DNA of 64,000 bases from Palauibacter sp965207805 (GTDB lineage: Bacteria > Gemmatimonadota > Gemmatimonadetes > Palauibacterales > Palauibacteraceae), in NCBI GenBank assembly GCA_965207805.1, contig OZ242312.1, positions 3,844,001 to 3,908,000 of the forward strand, read 5' to 3'. Numbering within the stretch: position 1 is the first letter of the stretch; every line of letters begins with the position of its first letter. The notes under the pieces were generated by a model, which did not search any database, was not told the origin of the DNA, and saw nothing but the letters and a program-made list of their open reading frames with translations. The position numbers and the translations under genes were made by a program. Positions 34,179-43,815 of this stretch are shown in pieces.

Positions 34179-35515
34179 CGTCGGCGGGTCCACCCGCTAA
34201 CGCAGGCGCAGGCTGGCTCTGGCTTCTCGTGGCCGTCGAGGCGGCGGCGCTCTGGGGAATGACCTGGGGTGGATCCGGCACGCCGTGGCCGGCGATTCCG
34301 CTGTGGATCGTCGCGTTCGCGGCCTATCTGGGGGCGGTCCGCTACGCCGCCGCGCCGTGCCGGGCGGGTTCGATCCGCCGCCAGGCATGGACCGCCGGGA
34401 TCGCTCTTCGGGCGGGGGTCTTTCCCGCGGCGCCCGCCCTTTCCGAAGACATCTACCGCTACATGTGGGACGGCTGGGTTCAGTCCAACGGAGTGAATCC
34501 CTACGCGCATCCCCCCTCCGCGTCCGCGCTCGAAGAGCTGCGCACCGCGTGGTGGCCACTCATCAATCACGCGGACGTATCCACGATCTATCCGCCGGGG
34601 GCCCAGATCGTGTTCGCGCTTCTGGCCTCGGTCGGCCCCGCGTGGTGGATCTTCAAGCTGGCGTGGCTCGCGGCGGATCTGCTGGTCGCGCGACTCATCG
34701 ACCGGCTTTCTTCCGGCAGGAGTGTCCTCCCGCTTCTGCTCTACCTCTGGTCTCCGCTCGTCGTCATCGAAGTCGCCTGGAGCGGGCACCTGGACCCGCT
34801 CGGGGTCGCGCCCATGCTGGGCGCCGTGGCGCTCGCGGGCAGCGCCGCCGTTCCGGCGTGGCGCTCGGGCGCCCTCCTGGGGCTCGGCGGCGCGCTGAAG
34901 TTCGCCCCGCTCGCCGCGCTCCCGGCCCTCTTCCGGCTGCGCGGCGGCGGGGCGCTCGCCACCGCCGTCCTCGTACCCGTCCTTCTCTACGTGCCCTACG
35001 TCGGCGCGGGACCGGCCCTCTTCGACGGTCTGCGGACCTACGCGGACCTCTGGGCGTTCAACGGCGGCCTCTACCGGGTGCTCGAACGGCTGCCGGGGCA
35101 TCCCGATCTCGCGAAGTGGATCAGTGCGTCGATCGTCGGCGCCATCGCGCTGCGCGCCGCCCTCCGTCGCTGGCCGCTGGAGCGCGTGCTCCTGTGGACG
35201 ATCGGATCCGCCCTCCTCCTCTCTCCGACCCTCCACCCATGGTATCTGCTATGGGTGCTCCCGTTCGCCTGTCTCACGGCGAACCGGGGTTGGCTCCTGT
35301 TCAGCGGCACCGTGTTCCTCTCATACGCCGGGCGGGATGCCTACCTTGCCACGGGCGCGTGGCCGGAACCCGTCTGGCTGGCCTGGCTGATCCACGGGCC
35401 GCCCTTGGCCCTTCTAGCCTGGGATGGCTGGCGTGGACGGGGTTCTCAGGGACTCGCGCGTGGTGAGCGCGTAGCCCGCGGCGAAGAGGGCGGTGAAGGG
35501 CAGGACGGCGGGTGA
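34175..35515 (+). CDS. Membrane glycosyltransferase, GT-C type (GT87/mannosyltransferase-like)
   Basis: 446 residues from a GTG overlapping the previous stop. About ten membrane helices. The first periplasmic loop carries EDIYRYMWDGW near 91 and NGVNPYAHPP, the acidic catalytic loop typical of polyprenyl-phosphate-sugar-using GT-C enzymes of the DUF2029/GT87 group. It should add a hexose from a lipid carrier on the outer face of the membrane; the acceptor is unknown. The last 34 codons overlap the 3' end of the opposite GT2 gene by 102 bases; the tail there is a low-complexity Gly/Glu/Arg stretch, so it may not be conserved. Confidence 0.82.
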   Translation: MTSAGPPANAGAGWLWLLVAVEAAALWGMTWGGSGTPWPAIPLWIVAFAAYLGAVRYAAAPCRAGSIRRQAWTAGIALRAGVFPAAPALSEDIYRYMWDGWVQSNGVNPYAHPPSASALEELRTAWWPLINHADVSTIYPPGAQIVFALLASVGPAWWIFKLAWLAADLLVARLIDRLSSGRSVLPLLLYLWSPLVVIEVAWSGHLDPLGVAPMLGAVALAGSAAVPAWRSGALLGLGGALKFAPLAALPALFRLRGGGALATAVLVPVLLYVPYVGAGPALFDGLRTYADLWAFNGGLYRVLERLPGHPDLAKWISASIVGAIALRAALRRWPLERVLLWTIGSALLLSPTLHPWYLLWVLPFACLTANRGWLLFSGTVFLSYAGRDAYLATGAWPEPVWLAWLIHGPPLALLAWDGWRGRGSQGLARGERVARGEEGGEGQDGG

Positions 35516-36847
35516 TCCGACGAGCGCGGTGTTCACGACGGCGCCGGCGAGCGCGCCGGCGAGCGCCAGGCGCAGGAGCGCCGGCCCGCCCGAGAGCCGG
35601 ACGCGATACGCCACGACGGGATGGAAGCCGCGTTTCGGCGTGCGGACGAAGGGGGTTCGGGTCCCGCGGCAGGCCCGCGCGACCGCGAAGGTGAGGGGCA
35701 CGCCGAGCCCCAGCCCGAGGAGCAGGGCTTCGACGATGCGGCGTCCGAGTCGTCTGCGCCCGCGGATCCACCCGGCGGACCCGTAGAAGAGGACGAACGG
35801 GACCGTGGCGAGGAGCACGGCGGCCACATGTACGGCGGTCGGAAGACCGAAGCCGGTCGCCGTCGCCCACCCGGCCCCCGCCAGCGCCACCGCCATCGTC
35901 AGCGTCAGCGGATGGACGACGTGTCCGACGAGATGCGCCGTCGCCTCGAACTTGATCGCCGGCCGCACGGGGGCGCGCCAGATCCGCGGCAGCAGTTTCC
36001 GTGCGCTCTGGATTCCGCCCTGCGTCCACCGGCTCTGCTGGATCTCCACCGCGCGCAGACTCGCCGGCAGCTCGGCGGGAACGCGGACGTCGTCCCGGTA
36101 CACGAATCTCCAGCCCGCGAGTTGGGCACGGTAGCTGAGGTCGACATCCTCGGTCAGGGTGTCGCTCTGCCAGCCTCCGGCCGCCTGTACGCACGCCTTG
36201 CGCCACATTCCGCCGGAGCCGTTGAAGTTGAAGAAAAGGCCGGCCCGGTATCGCGCCTCGTGCTCGATGGCGAAATGCGCGTCGAGGAAGAGCGCCTGCG
36301 CGCGCGTCAGCCAACTCGCGTCGGGCGAGAGGTGGTCCCAGGCCGCCTGCACCGCCCCCACGCCGGGGTCGGCGAAGGGGGGGAGTAACTCCCGGATCAA
36401 CTCCGGGGGCGGGACGAAGTCCGCGTCCAGCACGAGCAGGAAATCACCGCGGGCGAGGGAGACGCCGTGGGCGAGCGCGCCGGCCTTGAACCCTTCGCGG
36501 GATCCCCGCCGCACGTGCCGGACGTCGATCCCGCGGGCCCGCCACTCGCGCACCCGCCGCGCCGCGATCGCCACCGTCTCGTCGTCCGAGTCGTCAAGCA
36601 ACTGGATTTCGAGGCGGTCGGCCGGATAGCGCAGGCAGCAGGCCGCGTCGATGAGCCGTTCGACGACATTGGCTTCGTTGAAGACCGGCAGTTGCACCGT
36701 GACGACCGGAAGCGTGTCCTCCCAGGCGCGCGATTCCACCCTCGCGGGCCGGCGTAGCCGCAGCCAGAGCAGGCGCAGGCGATGCGCCCCGAACGGGGCG
36801 AGGAGCGCGAGGAGCGCGAGATAGGCCAGTGGTGCGACCTCGCTCAT
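35414..36847 (-). CDS. Processive-type GT2 membrane glycosyltransferase
   Basis: 477 residues. The ATG at 36847 overlaps the amidohydrolase stop (ATGA). One N-terminal helix, then a GT-A domain: VTVQLPVFNEANVVERLIDA, LLDDSDDETV, LVLDADFVPP, TEDVDLSYRAQLAGWR and QQSRWTQGGIQ, that is the D, D, D, QxxRW set of cellulose-synthase-like enzymes. Three to four helices follow (VVHPLTLTMAVALAGAG, VLLATVPFVLFYG). It resembles glucan/mannan synthase-like proteins that make and export a polymer or glycolipid. Product unknown. It converges on and overlaps the GT-C gene. Confidence 0.88.
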   Translation of the reverse strand: MSEVAPLAYLALLALLAPFGAHRLRLLWLRLRRPARVESRAWEDTLPVVTVQLPVFNEANVVERLIDAACCLRYPADRLEIQLLDDSDDETVAIAARRVREWRARGIDVRHVRRGSREGFKAGALAHGVSLARGDFLLVLDADFVPPPELIRELLPPFADPGVGAVQAAWDHLSPDASWLTRAQALFLDAHFAIEHEARYRAGLFFNFNGSGGMWRKACVQAAGGWQSDTLTEDVDLSYRAQLAGWRFVYRDDVRVPAELPASLRAVEIQQSRWTQGGIQSARKLLPRIWRAPVRPAIKFEATAHLVGHVVHPLTLTMAVALAGAGWATATGFGLPTAVHVAAVLLATVPFVLFYGSAGWIRGRRRLGRRIVEALLLGLGLGVPLTFAVARACRGTRTPFVRTPKRGFHPVVAYRVRLSGGPALLRLALAGALAGAVVNTALVGSPAVLPFTALFAAGYALTTRESLRTPSTPAIPG

Positions 36848-38148
36848 GGCCGCGTCCCGGCCTCCTCCGTCCCGATCTGATCCGCCCGGAAGTCGAGCCG
36901 GTCGAGGGCGATGACGCCGTCGCTCATCACGAACAGTACGTCCTGATACTGGCCGATGTCGTCGAGCGGGTTGCGGTCGAGCACGAGAAGATCCGCCTCG
37001 AACCCCGCCGCGACCCGTCCCGTCCGGTCCGCGATACCGAGCAACTCCGCCGCGACGGTCGTCGCGGCCCGGATCGCATCGAGTTCGCTCATCCCGATTC
37101 CGACGAATTCCATCAGTTCGTGGCTCATGCGGAGGACGCTCCCGGACCCGTAGCCGGTGTCCGTGGCGGCGACGATCGGCACCCCGATCGCGTGGGCCGC
37201 CGCCGCCGTTTCCCGGACGCGGGGGAGCATGTGCCGTCCGCGGACCTGGAGCACCGGATCGTCGTAGTCCCCACCGGGGACGGTGAGGTCCGACACGACG
37301 GCGATCGTCGGCACGAGGTAGGTGCCCCGCTCCCGCATGAGGTGGAGCGTTTCGTCGCGGAGGTACGTTCCGTGCTCGATGCTTCGTACGCCCGCCGCAA
37401 CCGCGGCCCGCCCGCCGCGGTCTCCGTGCGCGTGTGCGGCCACCGGAACGCCGCCGCGCGACGCCTCCGCCACCAGCGCCGCCAGTTCCGTCTCCGTGAA
37501 GAACGGCTTGCGGGGATCGGTCTCCGGCAGGCCCGCGCGTTCAGTCGCGTTGACCTTGATGAAATCCACGCCGCGATCGAGCATCGCGCGCGCCAGCCGC
37601 TCCAGCGCCTCGGGGCCCCGCACATCGCGTCCGAGGAGATCGCTGAGCCCCGGCTCATCGAGGAAGAGTCCCTCCGCCGGGCGGGGCCGCACATGGTAGC
37701 CTGCGGCGAGGATCTCGGGACCCGAAAGATTCCCGCGCCGGGACAGTTCCCGCAGGCCGACGTCGGCGAAAAAGCCTGCCCCCATGCTGCGCGCCGTCGT
37801 GACTCCGGAGAGCAGCGCCCGGCGGGCCGCCTCGATCGTCCCGATGTGGACATGGGCGTCGATCAGGCCCGGAACGAGGTAGCGGCCGCCGAGGTCGATC
37901 GTGCGCGCCGCGGCGGGCGTCTCGCCCTCCGCCACGACGGAAACGATGACCCCGTCCTGCACTACGACCGTCGCGTTCGCGAGGACGCCGGACGTCGCCG
38001 GATCGATCACCGAGGCGCCGGTGAAGGCGATCGCCTCACTCTGGCCCGCCACCTGCGCCGGTGCGGCCAGGCACGCGACCAGGACGCCCACGCAGCGGGC
38101 GAGTCGGAAGCGTCGGAACGCGGTCGCGGCTGAAATGCTGACAGACAT
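36844..38148 (-). CDS. Secreted amidohydrolase family protein
   Basis: 434 residues from an ATG with a textbook GGAGG seven bases upstream; the frame stays open for another 1.7 kb but that part is antisense of ppx. A signal peptide ends near VAGQ (about 36). Amidohydrolase metal motifs: DAHVHIG, DFIKVNAT (Lys bridging the metals), AAHAHGD, SIEHGTYL and AATDTGYGSG. The group includes secreted prolidase-like and imidazolonepropionase-like hydrolases; the substrate cannot be read from the sequence. It is cotranscribed with the GT2 gene and diverges from ppx. Confidence 0.88.
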   Translation of the reverse strand: MSVSISAATAFRRFRLARCVGVLVACLAAPAQVAGQSEAIAFTGASVIDPATSGVLANATVVVQDGVIVSVVAEGETPAAARTIDLGGRYLVPGLIDAHVHIGTIEAARRALLSGVTTARSMGAGFFADVGLRELSRRGNLSGPEILAAGYHVRPRPAEGLFLDEPGLSDLLGRDVRGPEALERLARAMLDRGVDFIKVNATERAGLPETDPRKPFFTETELAALVAEASRGGVPVAAHAHGDRGGRAAVAAGVRSIEHGTYLRDETLHLMRERGTYLVPTIAVVSDLTVPGGDYDDPVLQVRGRHMLPRVRETAAAAHAIGVPIVAATDTGYGSGSVLRMSHELMEFVGIGMSELDAIRAATTVAAELLGIADRTGRVAAGFEADLLVLDRNPLDDIGQYQDVLFVMSDGVIALDRLDFRADQIGTEEAGTRP

Positions 38149-38247
38149 TCGGAACCTCCGGAATCTTGACCGTAGGCCACCAAGATGCCTTCGGCCGCCG
38201 GTCAGGGACAGGAGCGCGCCGACACCGATGCGGCTACGTTGCCCCGA

Positions 38248-39831
38248 ATGCCGCAAACGACGCCACCACTGCCACGCGAGACCGCCGGCGGTCGGGAGCC
38301 GCTTTCGTTCCCGCTGCGCGTCGCGGCCATCGACGTCGGGTCGAACGCGTTTCGCTTCGTCGCGGCCGAGTTCGGCGACCCGAACCACTACGTGGAACTG
38401 GCCTCGGAGCGGGTCCCCGTCCGGCTGGGACATTCCGCCTTCCTCACCGGCGAACTGTCGCCTTCCGCCATCGACCGCACGGTCGAGGGGTTCCGCCGCT
38501 TCCGCGAGGACATCGACCGCCTGGGCATCGAGCATGTGCGCGCCGTGGCCACGAGCGCGGTTCGAGAGAGCCGCAACGGCGCGGACCTTGTCCGCCGCGT
38601 CGAAGAGGACGCGGGCATCCGGCTCGATCTCATCTCCGGCACGGATGAGGCGCGGCTCGTGTGGATGTCCGTCAAGCGGCGGTTCGATTTCGGCGACTCC
38701 AAGTGGATGCTCGTGGATCTCGGCGGCGGGAGCGTCGAAGTCTCGCTGGCGGACCAGTCCGGGATCATGTGGAGCGAGTCGCACCGGATGGGATCGGTGC
38801 GGCTGCTTGAGGAACTCACGGGGGCGGACGATGCTCCCGCGCACTTCGCGAACCTGCTCGCGGAGTACGCGGCCACGCTCCGCATTCCGCACGCGAGCAA
38901 GCACTGGACGCCGGTCCAGTTGATTGCCACCGGCGGCAATATCGAGGAACTCGCCCGCCTCGCGGGTCACGGTGCCGCGGACGGAACCCGCCGCATCACG
39001 CGGGCGGAACTCGCGATGGCGATCGAGGAGTTCTCCCACCTCTCCTACAGCCAGCGCATCGGACGGCTCGGCCTGCGCGAAGACCGGGCCGATGTGATTC
39101 TCCCCGCCGCGATCGTGTACGACCGCGTCGCCGAGCTCGCGGGAGCCGAGCAGATCCTCGTGCCCGGGGTCGGCGTGAAGGAGGGCGTGCTCTTCGACCT
39201 CGTCGATGAGCTGACGAGCGGGGCCGGTTTCGGGCGGCTGGAGCGGATCGTCCACGAGGGAGCGCTCACGCTCGGGCGCAGATACCTCTTCGACGAGGAT
39301 CACGGACGACACGTCGCGTCGCTGGCCCTCTCCCTGTTCGACCAACTCACCGAGGTCCACGGCCTCGAGCCGCGCGACCGGCGGATCCTGCTGGCGGGAG
39401 CGATGCTGCACGACATCGGACAGCACATCTCCTATGCGAAACACCACAAGCACTCGCTCTACCTGATCCATCACAGCGAGATCCCGGGGATCGCACCGAA
39501 CGAACTCCCTCTCGTCGCCCTCGTGGCGCGCTACCACCGGCGGGCCGAACCGCGCCGCAGCCACTACCTCTACCGCGACCTGAGTTCTCGCGACCGCCGA
39601 CGGGTGGAGCGGCTCGCCGCCCTCCTGCGCATCGCGGACTCCCTCGACCGCGAGCACCTCCAACGCGTGCACAGCGTCGAGGCGCGCGTGCACGAGCACC
39701 GGCTCGAACTGCGTCTCGAGCGCAGGGGACGGCTGCTCCTCGAGCAGTGGGCGCTGCGCAAGAAGGGGAAGCTCTTCGCCCGCATCTTCGGCCTCGAACC
39801 GTACGTCACCTTCGACCTGGCCTCCGACTGA
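38248..39831 (+). CDS. ppx: Exopolyphosphatase / GppA phosphatase with HD domain
   Basis: 527 residues from the ATG at 38248; an ATG at 38185 is in frame and would add 21 Ala/Asp-rich residues. I prefer 38248 because TACGTT sits exactly 7 bases before it, as in other leaderless genes here, though no -35 is visible. The ASKHA phosphatase core has VAAIDVGSNAFRFV, AVATSAVRESRNG, LVDLGGGSVEVSL and IATGGNIEEL. The C-terminal domain has an HD motif, GAMLHDIGQHISYAKHHKHS. It removes phosphates from polyphosphate or from pppGpp. It precedes ppk1, which makes polyphosphate. Confidence 0.93.
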   Translation: MPQTTPPLPRETAGGREPLSFPLRVAAIDVGSNAFRFVAAEFGDPNHYVELASERVPVRLGHSAFLTGELSPSAIDRTVEGFRRFREDIDRLGIEHVRAVATSAVRESRNGADLVRRVEEDAGIRLDLISGTDEARLVWMSVKRRFDFGDSKWMLVDLGGGSVEVSLADQSGIMWSESHRMGSVRLLEELTGADDAPAHFANLLAEYAATLRIPHASKHWTPVQLIATGGNIEELARLAGHGAADGTRRITRAELAMAIEEFSHLSYSQRIGRLGLREDRADVILPAAIVYDRVAELAGAEQILVPGVGVKEGVLFDLVDELTSGAGFGRLERIVHEGALTLGRRYLFDEDHGRHVASLALSLFDQLTEVHGLEPRDRRILLAGAMLHDIGQHISYAKHHKHSLYLIHHSEIPGIAPNELPLVALVARYHRRAEPRRSHYLYRDLSSRDRRRVERLAALLRIADSLDREHLQRVHSVEARVHEHRLELRLERRGRLLLEQWALRKKGKLFARIFGLEPYVTFDLASD

Positions 39832-39946
39832 CCTTCGGCCGAGACGTCCGAAACAAGCGGAAAATACGGCGCCGGGCATATATTACAGGCCCCGCGCCCG
39901 CAAACGGCCGGCGAGGTGTCCAGGAGAGAGGGGCTGGGAGAGCCGC

Positions 39947-42349
39947 ATGTCATCCGAGTCGAACGAGATTTCGCGCCGCCCGAGGCTTCATCGCGGGAGC
40001 CGCCGTCCCGGCGGGATTTCTCCGTCGGCGCCGTCACGCTCCGCCGCCGTGAACCCATCGGCGCGCGAGGCCTCGGCCCGTGAGGCTCCGGCGCCCGCCG
40101 AGACCGCACCGGCTCCGGAGCACGACGCCGATTCCACCCCCCGGGGCGACGCCGACTCGACCCCCAGTCCGTCCGGCCTGGAGTTTGGCCACCGCGTAAA
40201 GGGCGTCCCGGTCCTTCCGCGCGCCGCGGCGCCGAAATCCGTTCCCGAGGGCGCGAAGCCGAGCCACCCCTCGCTCTATTTCAACGCGGAACTCAGTTGG
40301 CTGGACTTCAACTGGCGCGTGCTCTACCAGGCTATGGACGAGCGGACGCCGCTGCTGGAACGACTTCGTTTCCTCGCGATCACGGAGAACAACCTCGACG
40401 AATTCGTGATGAAGCAGGTCGGCGGCCTCAAGCGAGTGCTCGGGGCGGGCGTGGTGAAGCCATCGCTGGACGGCCGGGGGCCCGCCGAGCAACTCGATCT
40501 CGTGCGCGAGGGCGTCCGCACCATGCGGGCCCGGCTGGCGGAGGTGTGGGAGGACGAACTCCGGCCGCGCCTCGCGGCGGAACTCGATATCGCCGTGCGC
40601 GAGTTCGACGACCTGAACGAGGAGGAACTCGAACACGTACATCGCGTGTTCGCGGATCGCATCTATCCGGTCCTCACGCCGCTGGCCGTCGATCCGGGGC
40701 ACCCGTTCCCCTTCCTGTCCAACATGAGCCTCTCGCTCGCCCTCATGCTCGAGCACCCGGAACGCCGGACCCGCCACTTCGCCCGTGTGAAGATCCCCAC
40801 GGCGCTGCGCTGGGTCGAACTCCCCGAGAGCGGGCACGTGGTCCCCGTCGAGCAGGTCGTGCGGCACTTCGCGGGCGAACTCTTCCGGGGGATGAAGATC
40901 GAGAGCGCGTCGCTCTTCCGCGTCACCCGCAACGCGGATGTGGCCCGGGACGAAGAGGTGGCGGACGACCTCCTGCAGATGATCTCCGAGGAGCTTCGCG
41001 AGCGGCGCTTCGCGCGCGTCGTTCGCCTGGAGGTCGAGCCCGGCATGCCCGACGAGGTGCGCCAGTTCCTGGTTCGCCAGCTCGAACTGGATGAGGAAGA
41101 CCTGTACGAGATACCGGGTCTGCTCGAGATGTCGGGCTTCTGGCAGATCGCGGCCGAGGGCCCCTGGGAGCACCGGCACGAACCCTGGGAGCCGATGATC
41201 CCGCCCCGCCTGATCCGCGAAGGCGAGACCGAGGACCGTCCCGACATCTTCACGGTGATTCGGGCGGGCGATCTCATGGTGCACCACCCGTTCGAATCCT
41301 TCACCGCGACGGTGCAGCGGTTCATCGAGGAGGCCGCCGCGGATCCCGCCGTCGTGGCCATCAAGCAGACGCTCTACCGCACGGCGGAGCACTCGCGGAT
41401 CATCGCCGCGCTGGTTCGGGCGGCCGAGGCGGGCAAGGCGGTCGCCGTGCTCGTGGAGGTCACGGCCCGCTTCGACGAGGCCGACAACATGGAGTGGGCT
41501 TCCGTGCTGGAGGAGGCCGGCGTCAACGTCACCTATGGCCTCGTCGGGCTGAAGACGCACGCGAAGGTCGCGCTCGTCGTCCGCGAGGAAGGCGACGAGA
41601 TCCGCACCTACTGCCACATCGGCACCGGCAACTACAACTCGGAAACCGCGCAGATCTACGCGGACATCGGCATCCTCACCGCGCGCCCCGAAATCGGCCG
41701 CGACGCGGTGAACCTGTTCCACTACCTGACCGGGTACGCCCCCGACCAGCAGTACGAGGAACTCGTCGTGGCTCCCCGCGATCTTCGGCGGGCCCTCACC
41801 GCCCGGATCGAGCGCGAGATTTCACACGTCGAGGCCGGCCGGAAGGGGCGCATGATCATGAAGATGAACGGCCTCGACGATCCGAAGGTGATCCGCGCCC
41901 TCTATGCGGCGTCCTCCGCCGGCGTGAAGATCGACCTGATCATCCGCGGCCAGTGCCGCCTCCGCCCGGGGATTCCGGGCTTCAGCGAGAACATCCGCGT
42001 GCGCAGCATCGTCGGACGGTTCCTGGAACACGACCGGATCTTCTGGTGGGAAAACGACGGGAAACCTGAAGTGTGGATCGGGAGCGCCGACTGGCGTCGG
42101 CGGAACCTCGATGACCGCGTCGAAGTGATGCTGCCCGTCCGCGACAAGCGGATCCGGAAACGCCTTCGCAAGACGCTGCGCTTCGCCCTTCGCGACAATC
42201 AGCGAGCCTGGGAACTGCAGCCGACGGGGGAATACGTGCTGTGCGAGCCCGCGCCGGGCGAACGCCGCATCGATTACCAGAACCGGATGCTGAAGGCGGT
42301 CCGGAAACGCCGCCGCAAAGTGGACGACTACTGGAGCGCCTCGGGCTGA
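39947..42349 (+). CDS. ppk1: Polyphosphate kinase 1
   Basis: 800 residues, about 110 longer than E. coli PPK1 because of a disordered N-terminal region rich in Ala, Pro, Ser and charged residues. It reversibly builds polyphosphate from ATP. The conserved body starts near LYFNAELSWLDFNWRVLYQA. The autophosphorylated histidine is in GLVGLKTHAKVALVVR (about 538), followed by YCHIGTGNYNSETA; the second active-site histidine is in GRFLEHDRIFWW (about 693). The ATG follows GGGAGAG. A TATATT at 39879-39884 could be its -10. It converges on phoU, with only 7 bases between the stops. Confidence 0.97.
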   Translation: MSSESNEISRRPRLHRGSRRPGGISPSAPSRSAAVNPSAREASAREAPAPAETAPAPEHDADSTPRGDADSTPSPSGLEFGHRVKGVPVLPRAAAPKSVPEGAKPSHPSLYFNAELSWLDFNWRVLYQAMDERTPLLERLRFLAITENNLDEFVMKQVGGLKRVLGAGVVKPSLDGRGPAEQLDLVREGVRTMRARLAEVWEDELRPRLAAELDIAVREFDDLNEEELEHVHRVFADRIYPVLTPLAVDPGHPFPFLSNMSLSLALMLEHPERRTRHFARVKIPTALRWVELPESGHVVPVEQVVRHFAGELFRGMKIESASLFRVTRNADVARDEEVADDLLQMISEELRERRFARVVRLEVEPGMPDEVRQFLVRQLELDEEDLYEIPGLLEMSGFWQIAAEGPWEHRHEPWEPMIPPRLIREGETEDRPDIFTVIRAGDLMVHHPFESFTATVQRFIEEAAADPAVVAIKQTLYRTAEHSRIIAALVRAAEAGKAVAVLVEVTARFDEADNMEWASVLEEAGVNVTYGLVGLKTHAKVALVVREEGDEIRTYCHIGTGNYNSETAQIYADIGILTARPEIGRDAVNLFHYLTGYAPDQQYEELVVAPRDLRRALTARIEREISHVEAGRKGRMIMKMNGLDDPKVIRALYAASSAGVKIDLIIRGQCRLRPGIPGFSENIRVRSIVGRFLEHDRIFWWENDGKPEVWIGSADWRRRNLDDRVEVMLPVRDKRIRKRLRKTLRFALRDNQRAWELQPTGEYVLCEPAPGERRIDYQNRMLKAVRKRRRKVDDYWSASG

Positions 42350-42356
42350 CGGCGGC

Positions 42357-43049
42357 TCAGGGCCCTGCGCCGGATCCGCCCTGCGCCGGGTCCGGTGGGC
42401 TCTCCTGGTGCCGGATCGTGATGCCCTGGACCATGTAGACGACATCCTCCCCGATATTCGTCGCGAGGTCGCCGATCCTCTCGAGGTTGCGGCCGATGAG
42501 GATGACCTGCAGGCACGCCGACAGGTTGTAGTCCGGCATATGGGTGATCATCACCCGGCCCAGTGAATCCTGCAGCTGGTCGAGCCGGTCGTCCCGCGCG
42601 ATCACGGAGCGGGCGTCCTCCGCGTTCCGGTGTACGAACGCGTCGAGCGCATCCCGCAGCATCGCGCGCGCCAGGCGGCTCATCTCGTCCAGCTCGGGCG
42701 GGGTCGGAACCTTCTTCTCGGCCCTCGCCAGCCGCTCGGCCGCTTCGGCGATGTTCACCGCGTGGTCGCCGATCCGCTCGAGGTCGTTGTTGATCTTGAG
42801 GACCGTGACGAGCACGCGCAGGTCGCTCGCGACCGGGTGGTGCAGAGCGAGGATCTCCACCGTGGATTCCTCGACCTCCACCTCGGTCCGGTCGATGGCG
42901 TCGTCCGCTTCCCGGATCGCCTCCGCGTCCACCGCGGGCTGGCCCACGAGCGCCACGGCCCGCTGAACGAGTTGCTCGATGTCATGCGCCATCCGGTGCA
43001 GCGTGCGAGTCACATCGTCGAGCCGGTCGTCGAACTGCCTGAAGGACAC
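42357..43049 (-). CDS. phoU: Phosphate-specific transport regulator PhoU
   Basis: 230 residues from a GTG 4 bases after the pstB stop. Two PhoU three-helix repeats are visible with their metal-binding E/D-rich motifs: VLKINNDLERIGDHAVNIAE and VILIGRNLERIGDLATNIGED. It connects PstB and PhoR, keeping the Pho regulon off when phosphate is plentiful. A Pro/Gly-rich tail ends the protein. It is the last gene of the phoB-phoR-pstC-pstA-pstB-phoU unit. Confidence 0.95.
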   Translation of the reverse strand: MSFRQFDDRLDDVTRTLHRMAHDIEQLVQRAVALVGQPAVDAEAIREADDAIDRTEVEVEESTVEILALHHPVASDLRVLVTVLKINNDLERIGDHAVNIAEAAERLARAEKKVPTPPELDEMSRLARAMLRDALDAFVHRNAEDARSVIARDDRLDQLQDSLGRVMITHMPDYNLSACLQVILIGRNLERIGDLATNIGEDVVYMVQGITIRHQESPPDPAQGGSGAGP

Positions 43050-43053
43050 TGCG

Positions 43054-43815
43054 CTAGCCCATCCGACCCGTGATGTAGTCTTCGGTTCGCCGGTCCTCCG
43101 GGTTGGTGAACAAGCGCTGCGTCTCCTTGTACTCGACGAGTTCGCCCATGTAGAGGAAGGCGGTGTCGTCGCTGATGCGGGCGGCCTGCCGCATGTTATT
43201 CGTCACGATGACGATGGTGTAGTCCTCGCGCAGATTCCCGATGAGGTCTTCGATGCGGCCCGTTGCGATCGGATCGAGCGCGCTCGCCGGTTCGTCCATG
43301 AGGAGCACTTCCGGCTCGACCGCCAGCGCCCGGGCGATGCAGAGCCGCTGCTGCTGTCCGTTCGAGAGGCCGAGGGCGTCCGCGTCGAGCCGGTGGCTCA
43401 CCTCGTCCCACAGCGACGCCGCCCGCAGCGAAACCTCCACCCGATCGCGGATGTCGTCCTTGAAGCCGTTGATCCGCAGTCCGAACGCGATGTTCTCGAA
43501 GATCGATTTTGGAAAGGGGTTCGGCCTCTGGAACACCATCCCGATCGAGCGCCGCACATCGGCCGGATCGACCGCCGGCCCGTACAGATCCCGTCCCCGA
43601 AACAGCACCTGCCCGGTAATGCGGGCCTCCGGCACGAGGTCGTTCAGGCGGTTGAAGCAGCGCAGGAGCGTGCTCTTCCCGCAGCCCGATGGTCCGATGA
43701 AGGCGACCACCCGCCTCTCCGGTATCCGGAGCGAGATGTCTTCGATCACGCGCGTCTCGCCATAGCGGACGCCGAGTCCGATGGTCTCGAGGACCGCATC
43801 CGACGGCACGATCAC
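43054..43815 (-). CDS. pstB: Phosphate ABC transporter ATP-binding protein
   Basis: 253 residues from a GTG overlapping the pstA stop (GTGA). It powers high-affinity phosphate uptake through PstC/PstA. Walker A GPSGCGKST, Q-loop MVFQRPNPFP (PstB-specific), Walker B VLLMDEPASALDP and the VTNNMRQAARISD switch region are present. The ABC signature reads LSNGQQQR instead of LSGGQQQR, with Asn in the third position. Everything else is typical, so I expect it to work. Confidence 0.96.
   Translation of the reverse strand: MIVPSDAVLETIGLGVRYGETRVIEDISLRIPERRVVAFIGPSGCGKSTLLRCFNRLNDLVPEARITGQVLFRGRDLYGPAVDPADVRRSIGMVFQRPNPFPKSIFENIAFGLRINGFKDDIRDRVEVSLRAASLWDEVSHRLDADALGLSNGQQQRLCIARALAVEPEVLLMDEPASALDPIATGRIEDLIGNLREDYTIVIVTNNMRQAARISDDTAFLYMGELVEYKETQRLFTNPEDRRTEDYITGRMG

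Noticed and set aside
36844..39879. 1011-codon minus-strand frame as a single large protein
   Set aside because: Only 36844-38148 (amidohydrolase with Shine-Dalgarno and signal peptide) is coding; the rest is antisense of ppx.
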